Source: an uncultured Legionellales bacterium
Lineage (GTDB): Bacteria > Pseudomonadota > Gammaproteobacteria > Eutrophobiales > Eutrophobiaceae
Length of the DNA stretch: 48,579 bases
Direction: 5' to 3'
NCBI GenBank assembly: GCA_913046215.1
Contig: CAJWRJ010000011.1
Coordinates: 1-48,579 of the forward strand
Made by a program: the position numbers and the translations under genes. The stretch's first letter is position 1; each line of letters opens with the position of its first letter. Shown in pieces: positions 38,438-47,524 of this stretch. A model generated the notes under the pieces. It was not told the origin of the DNA. It made no database searches and saw nothing but the letters and a program-made list of their open reading frames with translations.

Positions 38438-39787
38438 TTAGCTTAAAAGAAATATAGTTGCTAGCCCTAAGAAAGTTACAAAACCAACAACATCAGTAAT
38501 TGTTGTTAGAATTACACTTCCAGCAATTGCAGGGTCAATACCATAATGTTTTAAAACGATAGGTATTGTTGCACCCGCTAATGCAGCAATGACAAGGTTA
38601 ATAATCATTGACGCACCAATTATTAGGCCAAGAGAAAGTTCTCCAAACCATAGAATAACAATACCGCTGACAATGCATGACCAAAATACACCATTTAATA
38701 TACCGACGGAGAGTTCTTTGATTAATAATGGTTTTATATTAGTTTTTGCAATTTGACCCAGCGCAATACCTCTTATGGCTATTGTTAATGTCTGACTGCC
38801 AGCAATGCCACCCATCCCAGCAACGACTGGCATAAGAATTGCTAAAGCAACAAGCTGCTGAATTGTGTCCTCAAAACGACCAATAACCCACGCCCCTAAA
38901 AATGCTGTTAATAAGTTTATGCCCAGCCAAACAGCCCTTCGTTTAGTGCTTGCAATGATTGGTGAAAACATTTCTTCATCACTTAGTCCAGCCATGCTTC
39001 TAAGAGCGTGCTCAGCTTCTTTTTGTATGACATCCACAACGTCATCAACTGTTATTCGACCAAGTAAAAAACCTTTTTCATCAACAACAGCGGCAGATAA
39101 AAGATCGCGTTGTTCGAAGATTTTTGCAATTTCCGTGGTAGGGGTTTCAACAGATACATAGGGTTGTTCTTCCATCCATTGACTTACTTTTGTTTCTTGA
39201 TCTCTTATTAATAGTTCAGTTAGCGGGAGAACTCCTAGGTATTTATTTTTTCTATTCACAACCATTATGTTATCTGTTTTTTCTGGTATATTACCTAGAA
39301 GACGTAAGTATCGATTTACTACATCAAGCGGCACGTCAGCACGTATTGCAATTACATCCACGTTCATTAAACCGCCGGCCGTATCTTCTGGGTATGTTAA
39401 TATAGAAGATAATCGTTGACGATTTTGTTCATCCATCGCTTGCAGAATTGTCCCCGCAATATCATCAGGTAAATCTTGTAATATATCTGCAACATCATCT
39501 GCTTCTAAATCTTTAGTAACATCTATTACCTCATCTGGACGCATATTTTCGAGGAACTCAGTTCTTACCGCGTCTTGCATATGCGATAGAACATCGCCTT
39601 CAACTTCAATATCGACGAGATCCCACAATTCTTCTCTTTCGCGCGGCGGTACACTCTCCAAAATATCCGCTATTTCAGATGGATGTAATGTAGCTATAAC
39701 AGTACTCGCAGCTTTACGGTTATTACTTTCTAAAGCGTCATGCAGAGCATCTATAACAGATGTTTTTTGGGTCACATTTTTATTCAT
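38438..39787 (-). CDS. mgtE: Magnesium transporter MgtE
   Basis: Mg2+ channel/transporter. The 449 residues hold the cytoplasmic N domain (about 10-130, with LHPSEIADILESVPPRERE), two CBS domains (about 135-260) acting as Mg2+ sensors, and a C-terminal channel of five membrane helices. The pore region includes MPVVAGMGGIAGSQTLTIAI, and the final helices hold ILTTITDVVGFVTFLGL with the conserved Asp of the Mg2+ site. It stands downstream of ptsI, a gene order seen in other proteobacteria. Confidence 0.96.
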   Translation of the reverse strand: MNKNVTQKTSVIDALHDALESNNRKAASTVIATLHPSEIADILESVPPREREELWDLVDIEVEGDVLSHMQDAVRTEFLENMRPDEVIDVTKDLEADDVADILQDLPDDIAGTILQAMDEQNRQRLSSILTYPEDTAGGLMNVDVIAIRADVPLDVVNRYLRLLGNIPEKTDNIMVVNRKNKYLGVLPLTELLIRDQETKVSQWMEEQPYVSVETPTTEIAKIFEQRDLLSAAVVDEKGFLLGRITVDDVVDVIQKEAEHALRSMAGLSDEEMFSPIIASTKRRAVWLGINLLTAFLGAWVIGRFEDTIQQLVALAILMPVVAGMGGIAGSQTLTIAIRGIALGQIAKTNIKPLLIKELSVGILNGVFWSCIVSGIVILWFGELSLGLIIGASMIINLVIAALAGATIPIVLKHYGIDPAIAGSVILTTITDVVGFVTFLGLATIFLLS

Positions 39788-39865
39788 TTTAATTGTATCG
39801 TTTTTAGTGATTGAGAGTTTAACAGCGCTTGAAAAGTAATGCTAAACTATGTTGAGTGGCGATAT

Positions 39866-39894
39866 TGTATAGTGCGAGAATATAATTACGTTAA
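39866..39894 (-). promoter_or_regulatory. Putative mgtE promoter
   Basis: On the minus strand TTAACG (39889-39894), 17-bp spacer, TATACA (39866-39871). The leader that follows holds an imperfect hairpin (arms 39816-39826 and 39841-39848). A Mg-sensing leader is possible but not recognisable as a known riboswitch. Confidence 0.33.
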
Positions 39895-39916
39895 TATTTT
39901 AATAAATGATTTACTG

Positions 39917-41623
39917 TTATTTTTTAATTTTATTCATTAGTGCCTCATCAGTTAATCTCTCAAGATCATTAATATTTGTTTTGTTTATAATTTCTTTAAC
40001 TTCAAGTATGGTTGCTGGGTGTATACTAAATTCCCTCAAACCTAATCCAAGCAGCAACTTAGTATGTTCTTTCTCCCCCGCCATTTCTCCACACATAGAA
40101 ACTGGTATATTCGCCTTATGGCCAGCGTTTATTGTCATTCTTATTAGTCTTAAAACGGCTGGGTTTAATGGGTCGTATAGGTAGTTTACTTCATCATTTA
40201 CTCTATCTATAGCCATTGTGTATTGAATTAAGTCGTTTGTTCCAATAGATAAAAAATCTAGTTTGCTTGCAAAAATATCAGCGCAGATTGCCGATGCTGG
40301 TACTTCAATCATTCCGCCAATTTTTATTTGTGAATCATAATCTATAGACTCATTGTCTAGTTCACTTTTTAATTCATTAATCATAAACAGAACTTGCTGC
40401 ATTTCATCTAGGTTTGTAAGCATTGGTATCATTATACGAATTGGTCCAAATGCCGAAGCTCTTAAGATTGCTCGTAACTGAGGCCTAAAAAAATCTGGTT
40501 CTTTTAGACATAGTCTCACAGCACGCAAACCAAGCGCCGGATTTGATCTCATATGAGACGAGCGACGGCCCATACCGTCAACTTCTTTATCAGCTCCTAA
40601 ATCAACTGTTCTAATAGTTAAAGGTAACCCACGAAGCGCGTTGATTACATTGATGTATGTTTCATAGTGTTCCTCCTCGTCTGGCGGATTGTTTCTATTC
40701 ATATATAAAAATTCAGTTCTATATAAGCCAACTCCATCAGCACCAACATCTCTAACTCTTTCAAAATCACCAGGGAGTTCAATATTGGCCATTAATGTTA
40801 TGTCAATTCCATCCATTGATTTTGCTGGTGAATCTTTAAGTTTCTCTAGTGATACATAATATTTTTTTACTTCTTTTTGTTTTTTTTTGTAATCATTTAA
40901 TATGGTTTCATCAGGGTTAATTAGTATTATCCCCGAGTCACCATCTAGAATTGCATAGTCATCATTCTTAATAAGTTTTTTAGCTCCATGTAAGCCTACA
41001 ACAGCTGGAATTCTTAAGTTACGTGCGAGAATTGCCGTGTGTGATGTTGATCCACCAAATTCAGTTGCAAATCCTGCTATACCATAGTGTTGCATCAAGA
41101 CTGTATCTGCTGGGGTCAAATCATCCGCTACAATTAATTTATTTTTTAATTGTTTTTCTGGGTATTTTTCTATGATTGGTGTTTGTTTTAACAGTACACG
41201 TAATATTCTGTTAACAACATGATCGACATCATCTTTTCTTGTGCGAAGATATGTATCAGCCATTTCATCAAAAACATTAACTAATGCATCACGCTGTAAT
41301 TTCAAAGCCCACTCTGCATTACATAATTTTTCTCTAATAATAGTTTTGGGTTCTTCTGTTAATGCATTATCTTCTAGCATTAATAAATGTGTATTTATAA
41401 ATTCAGCTATGTTTTTAGAGGTAGAGCTTGGTATATTGTCTCTAATAGCCCTTAATTCACCATGTGCATTTTTTATTGCTTCGTTTAGTCTAGAAATTTC
41501 AGCATCAATTTGTTTGCTCTTTATAATGTACTCAGGAGCATCAATTTGATCATCCTTGATACGATGTACTCTTCCAATTGCTATGCCTCGAGAGACACTC
41601 ACACCTTGAATAGAAATAGTCAT
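39917..41623 (-). CDS. ptsI: Phosphoenolpyruvate-protein phosphotransferase (enzyme I)
   Basis: First phosphoryl donor of the PTS. The 568 residues contain the phospho-histidine H195 in GGSTSHTAILARN, the PEP-binding barrel with DGVGLYRTEFLYMNR, and the catalytic cysteine in MCGEMAG near residue 504. There is no N-terminal GAF domain, so it is classic EI and not EI-Ntr (PtsP). The start overlaps the HPr gene by 4 bp (ATGA). No EIIB or EIIC genes are nearby, so phosphate probably flows to the regulatory EIIA proteins encoded beside it. Confidence 0.95.
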   Translation of the reverse strand: MTISIQGVSVSRGIAIGRVHRIKDDQIDAPEYIIKSKQIDAEISRLNEAIKNAHGELRAIRDNIPSSTSKNIAEFINTHLLMLEDNALTEEPKTIIREKLCNAEWALKLQRDALVNVFDEMADTYLRTRKDDVDHVVNRILRVLLKQTPIIEKYPEKQLKNKLIVADDLTPADTVLMQHYGIAGFATEFGGSTSHTAILARNLRIPAVVGLHGAKKLIKNDDYAILDGDSGIILINPDETILNDYKKKQKEVKKYYVSLEKLKDSPAKSMDGIDITLMANIELPGDFERVRDVGADGVGLYRTEFLYMNRNNPPDEEEHYETYINVINALRGLPLTIRTVDLGADKEVDGMGRRSSHMRSNPALGLRAVRLCLKEPDFFRPQLRAILRASAFGPIRIMIPMLTNLDEMQQVLFMINELKSELDNESIDYDSQIKIGGMIEVPASAICADIFASKLDFLSIGTNDLIQYTMAIDRVNDEVNYLYDPLNPAVLRLIRMTINAGHKANIPVSMCGEMAGEKEHTKLLLGLGLREFSIHPATILEVKEIINKTNINDLERLTDEALMNKIKK

Positions 41624-41889
41624 TCATTTTCTCCAAACTTGTCATCAACCAAGTTTTGAAGAGAGATAATAGCCTCACTTTCGTCTACCCCGATAGCTAT
41701 GATATTAATCTCTGTTCCCATGCCTGCAGCTAACATCATAATACCCATAATGCTTTTACCATTCACCTCGCGATTTCCTAACCGTATCATTATTTCAGAT
41801 TGAAACCCGGATGCAATTCTTACAAACTTCGCAGCAGCACGAGCGTGAAGCCCTAGTTTGTTATTAATTTTTACTTTGCTATTTTTCAC
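41620..41889 (-). CDS. ptsH: Phosphocarrier protein HPr
   Basis: Small PTS phosphocarrier of 89 residues. H15 in NKLGLHARAAAKFV is the EI-phosphorylated site. S46 in GKSIMGIM is the site phosphorylated by HPr kinase, whose gene (hprK) is in the same cluster, so both controls appear possible. It overlaps the EIIA-Man gene by 11 bp and ptsI by 4 bp. Confidence 0.96.
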   Translation of the reverse strand: MKNSKVKINNKLGLHARAAAKFVRIASGFQSEIMIRLGNREVNGKSIMGIMMLAAGMGTEINIIAIGVDESEAIISLQNLVDDKFGENE

Positions 41890-42292
41890 CTAATGAATCC
41901 TTCGGCATGTCATTTATATTTATGCCATCAATGCCGCCACTATATGCTTTCTTTGCCATCTCTTTTAAGTTTAAATGAGAATAATTGACTATTCTTATAA
42001 GCATCGATAAATTTACACCGCTAACAATACTTATATTATCTTTTTCGAATAATTTGTAAGCGACATTACTAGGTGTTGAACCAAATAGATCTGTTAAAAT
42101 AAGAACCCCATCACCATTGTCAATACTTTCTATTAGTGATAACGCATTTTTATGTAATTCATCAGTTGTCGATTCTAAATCAACAGTGAGGACTTTTATT
42201 TTAAGAGGATTTTCTTTAATCATTTGGTTTGCTGTATTAACCAAAGATAAACCTATATCATTATGTGCAATTATTAAAACACCTACACTCAT
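41879..42292 (-). CDS. PTS EIIA component, mannose family
   Basis: A 137-residue stand-alone EIIA of the mannose/fructose/sorbose family. H10 in VLIIAHNDIGLSLVNTA is the phosphorylation site; ILTDLFGSTPSNVAYKL near residue 65 is the second signature. Stand-alone copies next to HPr and ptsI, without EIIB/C/D, are known in many proteobacteria and are thought to be regulatory. RapZ, which lies between ptsN or hprK and this gene in many relatives, is absent; only 52 bp separate it from hprK. Confidence 0.9.
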   Translation of the reverse strand: MSVGVLIIAHNDIGLSLVNTANQMIKENPLKIKVLTVDLESTTDELHKNALSLIESIDNGDGVLILTDLFGSTPSNVAYKLFEKDNISIVSGVNLSMLIRIVNYSHLNLKEMAKKAYSGGIDGININDMPKDSLGEK

Positions 42293-42344
42293 TTTAAAAC
42301 ATCCTTTTTAATTAAGTTATTTGAAACTATGCTTTTTAATATAT

Positions 42345-43373
42345 TTATTTTTCTTTTGATTTTATTAATTTTTCTTGTCTTCTTGCAAATATCTTTGTGG
42401 CGTCGTAACCATCATCACGAAGAATATGATTTCTAGCAGCGCACTCCAGCATGACAGCTAAATTTCTTCCAGGAGCAACAGGTAAAGTAATTTCTGGAAT
42501 ATTCATGTCGAGTATATTTCTTGTATCATAACTACCTTCAAGACGATCTATTAAAGCATGATCTTTTTTATCCATCGGCTGTAAATTAATGATTAACCTT
42601 AGGTACTTATTTTTTTTGATTGCGCTATCACCAAATAATTCACGTACATTAATAATGCCTAATCCTCTAACTTCAAGAAAATCTTGTAATGATTTTGGGC
42701 ATGTTCCGTTAATAATATCGGGTGCGATTTTAGAAAATTTCGGTGCGTCATCTGCAATCAAGCGGTGTCCTCGTGAAATTAGTTCTAATGCCAATTCACT
42801 TTTACCTATACCGCTTGGTCCCGTAATGAGCACTCCAATTGCCATCACTTCCATATAGACTCCATGCAGTGTTAGCATATCTGCGAAAAAATTTGTTAAG
42901 AAGTAGTGTAGTGTGTCAGCCAGCTTATTCCCATTTATTGATGTTGAAAATAAGGGAATATTATATTCATCACTTTTATTTTTAAGAGCTGTTGGTACAT
43001 CACAATTGTCAGAAACGATTATGCAGATAGTTTGTCCTCTGAAGATTTGTTCAATTGCATCTTGCATTGATATATCTCTCAATCCATCAAGATATTTTAT
43101 TTCCATGCCGCCTATAATTTGTATTTGTTGAGGATGGATCAGATTTAAATGGCCAATTAATGAGGCATCTAATGGCGAATTTTCTATCTCTTGCTTGTTT
43201 TCATTTGAATTTTCCTTATTGTCAGTGTTTGTAGGCTCATTTATTGATGCAGAAACTTCTCGTATTAAAGTTTTGCAACCACCCTCTTTACCAGCAATCC
43301 ATTTTAGACTCAGCCTCTCATGTTGAATATTGAAAAGTTCTTCTATTGCAAGTTTATTATTAATTTCTGACAT
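42345..43373 (-). CDS. hprK: HPr kinase/phosphorylase
   Basis: Phosphorylates and dephosphorylates HPr at Ser46. The 342 residues include Walker A GPSGIGKS (185-192), the linked ELALELISRGHRLIADDAP block, and the family signature EVRGLGIINVREL. The N-terminal domain carries an unusual stretch rich in Asn, Glu, Lys and Ser (about 43-69: INEPTNTDNKENSNENKQEI) that is absent from well-known HprK proteins and is probably a disordered insertion. It lies 3 bp after ptsN. Confidence 0.94.
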   Translation of the reverse strand: MSEINNKLAIEELFNIQHERLSLKWIAGKEGGCKTLIREVSASINEPTNTDNKENSNENKQEIENSPLDASLIGHLNLIHPQQIQIIGGMEIKYLDGLRDISMQDAIEQIFRGQTICIIVSDNCDVPTALKNKSDEYNIPLFSTSINGNKLADTLHYFLTNFFADMLTLHGVYMEVMAIGVLITGPSGIGKSELALELISRGHRLIADDAPKFSKIAPDIINGTCPKSLQDFLEVRGLGIINVRELFGDSAIKKNKYLRLIINLQPMDKKDHALIDRLEGSYDTRNILDMNIPEITLPVAPGRNLAVMLECAARNHILRDDGYDATKIFARRQEKLIKSKEK

Positions 43374-43376
43374 TAT

Positions 43377-43823
43377 TTAATTTGTTAAAATAGCAAAGAT
43401 TTCTTTTGGATTTTTTGATTGTCTTAAAGCCTCAATATTTTTTTTATTGCTGAGCATTTTTGCTAGTACTGCCAATATTTGCAGATGTTCATCAGTTGAT
43501 TCTTCTGGAACAATTAAAGCAAATATTAAATCAACTGGCATATTATCAATAGCTTCATAATTTATTCCATTATTGAGATGAATAAAAGCGGCTATTGTTT
43601 TTTTACAATATTTCAATCTTCCGTGAGGTATTGCAATTCCATTTCCAATCCCAGTACTTCCGAGTCTCTCACGCGCTACTAAACAGTTAATGACATCTAT
43701 TTTCGACACCCCATTGTCGCAATCAGCAATTTTTTCTGCCAGCAGCTCTATTGCAACTTTTTTACTATTGCACTCAACACTAGAGAGTATACTTGATAGA
43801 GAAAGTATCTCGGAGATTTTCAT
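43377..43823 (-). CDS. ptsN: PTS nitrogen-regulatory EIIA (EIIA-Ntr)
   Basis: Regulatory EIIA of the nitrogen PTS. H67 in GIGNGIAIPHGRL is the phosphorylation site. The 148 residues match the PtsN fold and length. VDLIFALIVPEESTDEHLQI is a conserved core block. Linkage to rpoN and hpf is typical. In proteobacteria it controls potassium transport, stress and nitrogen functions; the targets here are unknown. Confidence 0.95.
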   Translation of the reverse strand: MKISEILSLSSILSSVECNSKKVAIELLAEKIADCDNGVSKIDVINCLVARERLGSTGIGNGIAIPHGRLKYCKKTIAAFIHLNNGINYEAIDNMPVDLIFALIVPEESTDEHLQILAVLAKMLSNKKNIEALRQSKNPKEIFAILTN

Positions 43824-43867
43824 TTTCTTTATTACTCTATTTTATAAATTTTTTTGTATTATTGATT

Positions 43868-44158
43868 TCAGCGGCGATCTATTATTTTTTCTTTTTGTTT
43901 TCTTAATTGCCTATCTAGTTTTATTATAACTTCATCAATAGCTGCATACATGTTTTTATTTTCATTGTCTGCGAATAAATTACCATTTTTTATTGTAATT
44001 AATGCTTCCGCCTTCATTCTCTCTTTTTCAACTGTTAAAATAAAATTTATATTAATGATGTTTTCAAAATGATTTTCCAGCCTCTTTAGTTTATTTTTTA
44101 TATTTACTTCTAATGCATCGGTAATTTCAACATTTCTTCCAGTTATATCTATTTTCAT
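43868..44158 (-). CDS. hpf: Ribosome hibernation promoting factor (short HPF)
   Basis: Binds the 30S subunit and helps form inactive 100S ribosomes. The 96 residues match short HPF: MKIDITGRNVEITDALEVNI at the N-terminus and NMYAAIDEVIIKLDRQLRKQ in the last helix. There is no C-terminal dimerisation extension, so it is not long HPF. It lies 3 bp after rpoN and 44 bp before ptsN. Confidence 0.94.
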   Translation of the reverse strand: MKIDITGRNVEITDALEVNIKNKLKRLENHFENIININFILTVEKERMKAEALITIKNGNLFADNENKNMYAAIDEVIIKLDRQLRKQKEKIIDRR

Positions 44159-44161
44159 TTT

Positions 44162-45586
44162 TTATATTGATAATCTTTTTCTTTCATTTGAGGTTGGGAT
44201 TGCCATAGCCTCTCTATATTTTGCAATAGTTCTTCTGGCTACATTTACCCCTTCTTCCTTTAGTAGAATTGAAATTTTCTCATCACTAAGTGGCTTAGTC
44301 GGTTCTTCCGTATCTATGAATTTTTTTATTAACGCCTGTATTGCTGTAGATGACTTTTTATGACCATAATCTGTGCTGACATGGCTTGGAAAAAAATATT
44401 TAAGTTCGTATGTCCCTCTAGGAGTTTGCATATATTTTTTCGTAGTCGCCCGAGATATTGTTGATTCATGCATACCCAGCGAATCAGCTACATTTTGTAA
44501 AATCAGCGGTTTCATTGCTTCTTCACCATGTTCGAGAAAATCACTCTGATGTTCCACTATACATTTTGCAACGCTTAATAGGGTATCATTTCTGTGTTGT
44601 AAGCTTTTTATAGTCCATTCTGCGTCTTGTAAATGTGTCTTCATTGTTTGATTATCAGCGCTGTTATTACCTTTGCGAATCATCTTTTTATATATGGAGT
44701 TTATTCGAAGCTCCGGTATTGCATCTTTATTTAATTTTACAATCCACTTATCGTTTATTTTTTTAACATTAACATCTGGAACAGTGTATTCTGTACGCGA
44801 ACTGCTTATTTGACTTCCAGGTCTTGCATTTAGCTTGTATTTAATAAAACTTAATATTTCTTTTAACTCACTTTCATCTATCTTAAGTTTTTTAGTAAGT
44901 TTTTTATAATCATGAGCTACTAATAACTCAAAATAGTTCATAATTATTTCCTTAGATTTTTTTACTTCAGGTATTTTTTGATCCAACTGATTTAGTTGTA
45001 TAAGAAGACTCTCTTGCGCACCTCTCGCTCCTACGCCTGCAGGTTCCAGCGATTGTATTATTTTAAGAACTGCTTCTACTTCTTCTAATGTAATATCTTC
45101 TATAGTAGTGTTAGCAGTATTTAGTATTTCATTCAACGAGATTTCCAAAAAACCATCATCGTTTAGTGAGTCAATAATAATTTCAGAAATTACCTTATCA
45201 TTATCAGTTATTGGCATTAGATTGAGTTGCCACCTTAATTCTTCTTCTAGTGATTTATATCTATCATCTTCTTTTTCAAATGCTAATTCTGAATACTGAT
45301 TTTCTGGGTTATTTTTATTTTTTGATATTATATTACTATCATTTTCATTAAATTCGCGCTCACTATCAAATTCAGCTGTATCTTTTTCTTCTCCACTATT
45401 AATTGAGTTTGAATTTTCATCTTCATCTTTATCGTCTTCTGTTTCTAGCATTAGATTAGAATCTAACTGTTCTTGAATCATAGCATTCAGTTCTATATTT
45501 GATAGTTGTAGCAAATATATTGCTTGCTGTAATTGCGGGGTCATTTTTAGCCCCTGAGTTATTCTAAATTGTAGTGTTGCTTTCAT
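44162..45586 (-). CDS. rpoN: RNA polymerase sigma-54 factor
   Basis: Directs polymerase to -24/-12 promoters, needing AAA+ activators. Region I is the Gln/Leu-rich N-terminus (TPQLQQAIYLLQLSNIELNA). Region II (about 50-100) is acidic and Asn/Ser-rich. The core-binding and DNA-binding domains follow, and the RpoN box ARRTIAKYREA is near the C-terminus. Length 474 matches E. coli (477). The set rpoN-hpf-ptsN after lptB is the standard gammaproteobacterial order. Confidence 0.97.
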   Translation of the reverse strand: MKATLQFRITQGLKMTPQLQQAIYLLQLSNIELNAMIQEQLDSNLMLETEDDKDEDENSNSINSGEEKDTAEFDSEREFNENDSNIISKNKNNPENQYSELAFEKEDDRYKSLEEELRWQLNLMPITDNDKVISEIIIDSLNDDGFLEISLNEILNTANTTIEDITLEEVEAVLKIIQSLEPAGVGARGAQESLLIQLNQLDQKIPEVKKSKEIIMNYFELLVAHDYKKLTKKLKIDESELKEILSFIKYKLNARPGSQISSSRTEYTVPDVNVKKINDKWIVKLNKDAIPELRINSIYKKMIRKGNNSADNQTMKTHLQDAEWTIKSLQHRNDTLLSVAKCIVEHQSDFLEHGEEAMKPLILQNVADSLGMHESTISRATTKKYMQTPRGTYELKYFFPSHVSTDYGHKKSSTAIQALIKKFIDTEEPTKPLSDEKISILLKEEGVNVARRTIAKYREAMAIPTSNERKRLSI

Positions 45587-45622
45587 TGCTTGATTTTATA
45601 AAATTTTTTTGCATCTATTTTT

Positions 45623-46348
45623 TTAGAGTGTAAATTTTTGCCCGAGATATACATCTCTCACCTTTTTATTTTTTAAAATTTCTTCGGATGTTCCTTCAGC
45701 CAGAATTTTACCATTATTAACGATATATGCTCGATCACAAATTCCAAGAGTTTCTCTGACGTTATGATCTGTAATGAGAATCCCAATTCCATGTTCGCGG
45801 AGTTCATATATTAGTTTTTGTATATCACCAATTGAGATTGGATCAATGCCGGCAAAAGGCTCATCTAATAATAGAAATCTAGGTTTTGTAGCTACAGCCC
45901 TAGCTATTTCAACACGGCGTCTCTCGCCTCCCGATAAGCTTGAGCCATAATTATTTCGAAGGTGGCCTATACGAAACTCATCAAGGAGCATATCAACACG
46001 CTGTTTAATAGTGTTTCGATTTGAAGAATTATGAGTTTCTAATATTGCCATTATGTTCTCTTCAACCGTTAATTTCTTAAATATGGAAGCTTCTTGTGGT
46101 AAGTAACTAAGACCCATATGCGATCTTTTATCCATGCTTAGATTATCAAGTTCAAAATTATCAATATGTATGCTACCGGCAGATGACTTGATTAGACCTA
46201 CTATCATATAGAAACTAGTAGTTTTACCAGCACCATTAGGACCAAGCAACCCTATTATTTCACCATTTTCTACCACTAAGCTAACGTCAGAAACAACTTC
46301 TCTTGAACGATATGATTTTGAAAGATGATGTACGGATAATTTGCTCAT
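45623..46348 (-). CDS. lptB: LPS export ABC transporter ATPase LptB
   Basis: ATPase of LptB2FGC, which extracts LPS from the inner membrane. The 241 residues show Walker [10 protein letters not shown] (about 35-43), the signature [14 protein letters not shown], and Walker [14 protein letters not shown] with the D-loop. [15 protein letters not shown] is the Q-loop/coupling region. Length matches E. coli LptB (241). It is 51 bp after lptA and 36 bp before rpoN. Confidence 0.97.
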   Translation of the reverse strand: MSKLSVHHLSKSYRSREVVSDVSLVVENGEIIGLLGPNGAGKTTSFYMIVGLIKSSAGSIHIDNFELDNLSMDKRSHMGLSYLPQEASIFKKLTVEENIMAILETHNSSNRNTIKQRVDMLLDEFRIGHLRNNYGSSLSGGERRRVEIARAVATKPRFLLLDEPFAGIDPISIGDIQKLIYELREHGIGILITDHNVRETLGICDRAYIVNNGKILAEGTSEEILKNKKVRDVYLGQKFTL

Positions 46349-46399
46349 GAAGGAATTTTTATTGAGATTATTTTATAAAATTATTTTAATATTTATTTA

Positions 46400-46927
46400 T
46401 TAGTTTCTTTTTTTAATAATTATTTTTACTCGGCCTTCTTCTTTATTTTTACTCTTTTTTGTTTTATTTGACTGCCCTTCAGCTTTAACTTTACTTAAAA
46501 CCGTATCATATTCGATTCTCTGCCCACTAAAAGTCAAACCTTCTTGTGTTACGAGGGCATCATTAATAAGAATTATATAGTTTTTTAGTGCGTAATATTC
46601 CATTTTTGATGCTTCAGCCCGATCATATACTTCACTGTTATCTGGTAGTTGTCGGTATGTTGCTGGCGAACCATTCAATATTACTAACTTCATATCATTA
46701 TTTTTATCAAAATGAACAGTCATTGTATGCCCTGTCATTTTTATACTTCCTTGCGTTACAATAACATTGCCACGATATACAGTTGTTTTGTTTGCGTCAT
46801 CCATTTCAGCTTTGTCAGCTTCAATTTCAATATTTTGCTCGCTATCATTTGATAAAGCGAAAACATGGTGTACTACCATCATAAGTAAGATAGTTATATG
46901 CAATTTAATTTTCATGGCTTGACTCAA
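46400..46927 (-). CDS. lptA: LPS export periplasmic protein LptA
   Basis: Forms the periplasmic bridge that moves LPS to the outer membrane. Residues 1-25 look like a signal peptide (LHITILLMMVVHHVFALS). The jelly-roll repeats start EIEADKAEMDDANKTTVYRG, then GNVIVTQGSIKMTGHTMTV. The tail (about 155-175) is very basic. The start at 46927 overlaps lptC by 23 bp; M5 is an alternative with less overlap. Sequence conservation in this family is low, but order lptC-lptA-lptB supports it. Confidence 0.92.
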   Translation of the reverse strand: MSQAMKIKLHITILLMMVVHHVFALSNDSEQNIEIEADKAEMDDANKTTVYRGNVIVTQGSIKMTGHTMTVHFDKNNDMKLVILNGSPATYRQLPDNSEVYDRAEASKMEYYALKNYIILINDALVTQEGLTFSGQRIEYDTVLSKVKAEGQSNKTKKSKNKEEGRVKIIIKKRN

Positions 46928-47477
46928 TTGTTGTGTGTACTTTATTTAAAAATTCCATCTTATGTTCCTGCATATTTATACGTATTCCCGTAGAATTAGT
47001 AGTAGATTTTTTGCTTATTACAGTTGCAGGCTTGTCTGTTTCAGCATATTTTTTATCAATTAAAACACGCGCGTCATCAGTTATTAGTTCAAGAGACATT
47101 TCACCAGTTTCTTCAATTTGATAAAGATGAACATTACCCTTTAGAAGAATCACCTCATTACTAGAAGTGACCCATCCTTTATCCGCACTAACATTTATTG
47201 GTAACTTGTCTGCACGGAATATCCTAAGTTTAGGATAGTCTAACTCGGTAGTATTATCATCAGGGAAATGCGCCATATACGATGCACTTAATTGATTTTT
47301 TGGTGTGCCATCATCATTCATTTTTATGGTTGTAAAATTTTCCATATAATAATCAGGGTAATGAGCAAATTTTTCCAAGACTTTTTTATCATCACCAATT
47401 AGTTTGTCTAAGAGCCAATAACTGAATCCAGCTATCATTATTAGTACCGCGGCGAGTTTCCATCTAACATTAAACAT
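46905..47477 (-). CDS. lptC: LPS export protein LptC
   Basis: Bitopic inner-membrane protein linking LptB2FG to LptA. One helix near the N-terminus (about 8-23) is followed by a beta-jellyroll domain. DYYMENFTTIKMNDDGTPKN is the conserved start of the periplasmic part. The 190-residue length matches E. coli LptC (191). It lies 47 bp after kdsC. Confidence 0.92.
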   Translation of the reverse strand: MFNVRWKLAAVLIMIAGFSYWLLDKLIGDDKKVLEKFAHYPDYYMENFTTIKMNDDGTPKNQLSASYMAHFPDDNTTELDYPKLRIFRADKLPINVSADKGWVTSSNEVILLKGNVHLYQIEETGEMSLELITDDARVLIDKKYAETDKPATVISKKSTTNSTGIRINMQEHKMEFLNKVHTTIESSHEN

Positions 47478-47524
47478 GATTAATAAAATTTTAGAAAAGT
47501 CGATATTTATACATAATCATAAGG

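Noticed and set aside
39788-39916. M-box (ykoK) magnesium riboswitch before mgtE
   Set aside because: The leader is too short and lacks the conserved core I would expect; only a simple hairpin is present.
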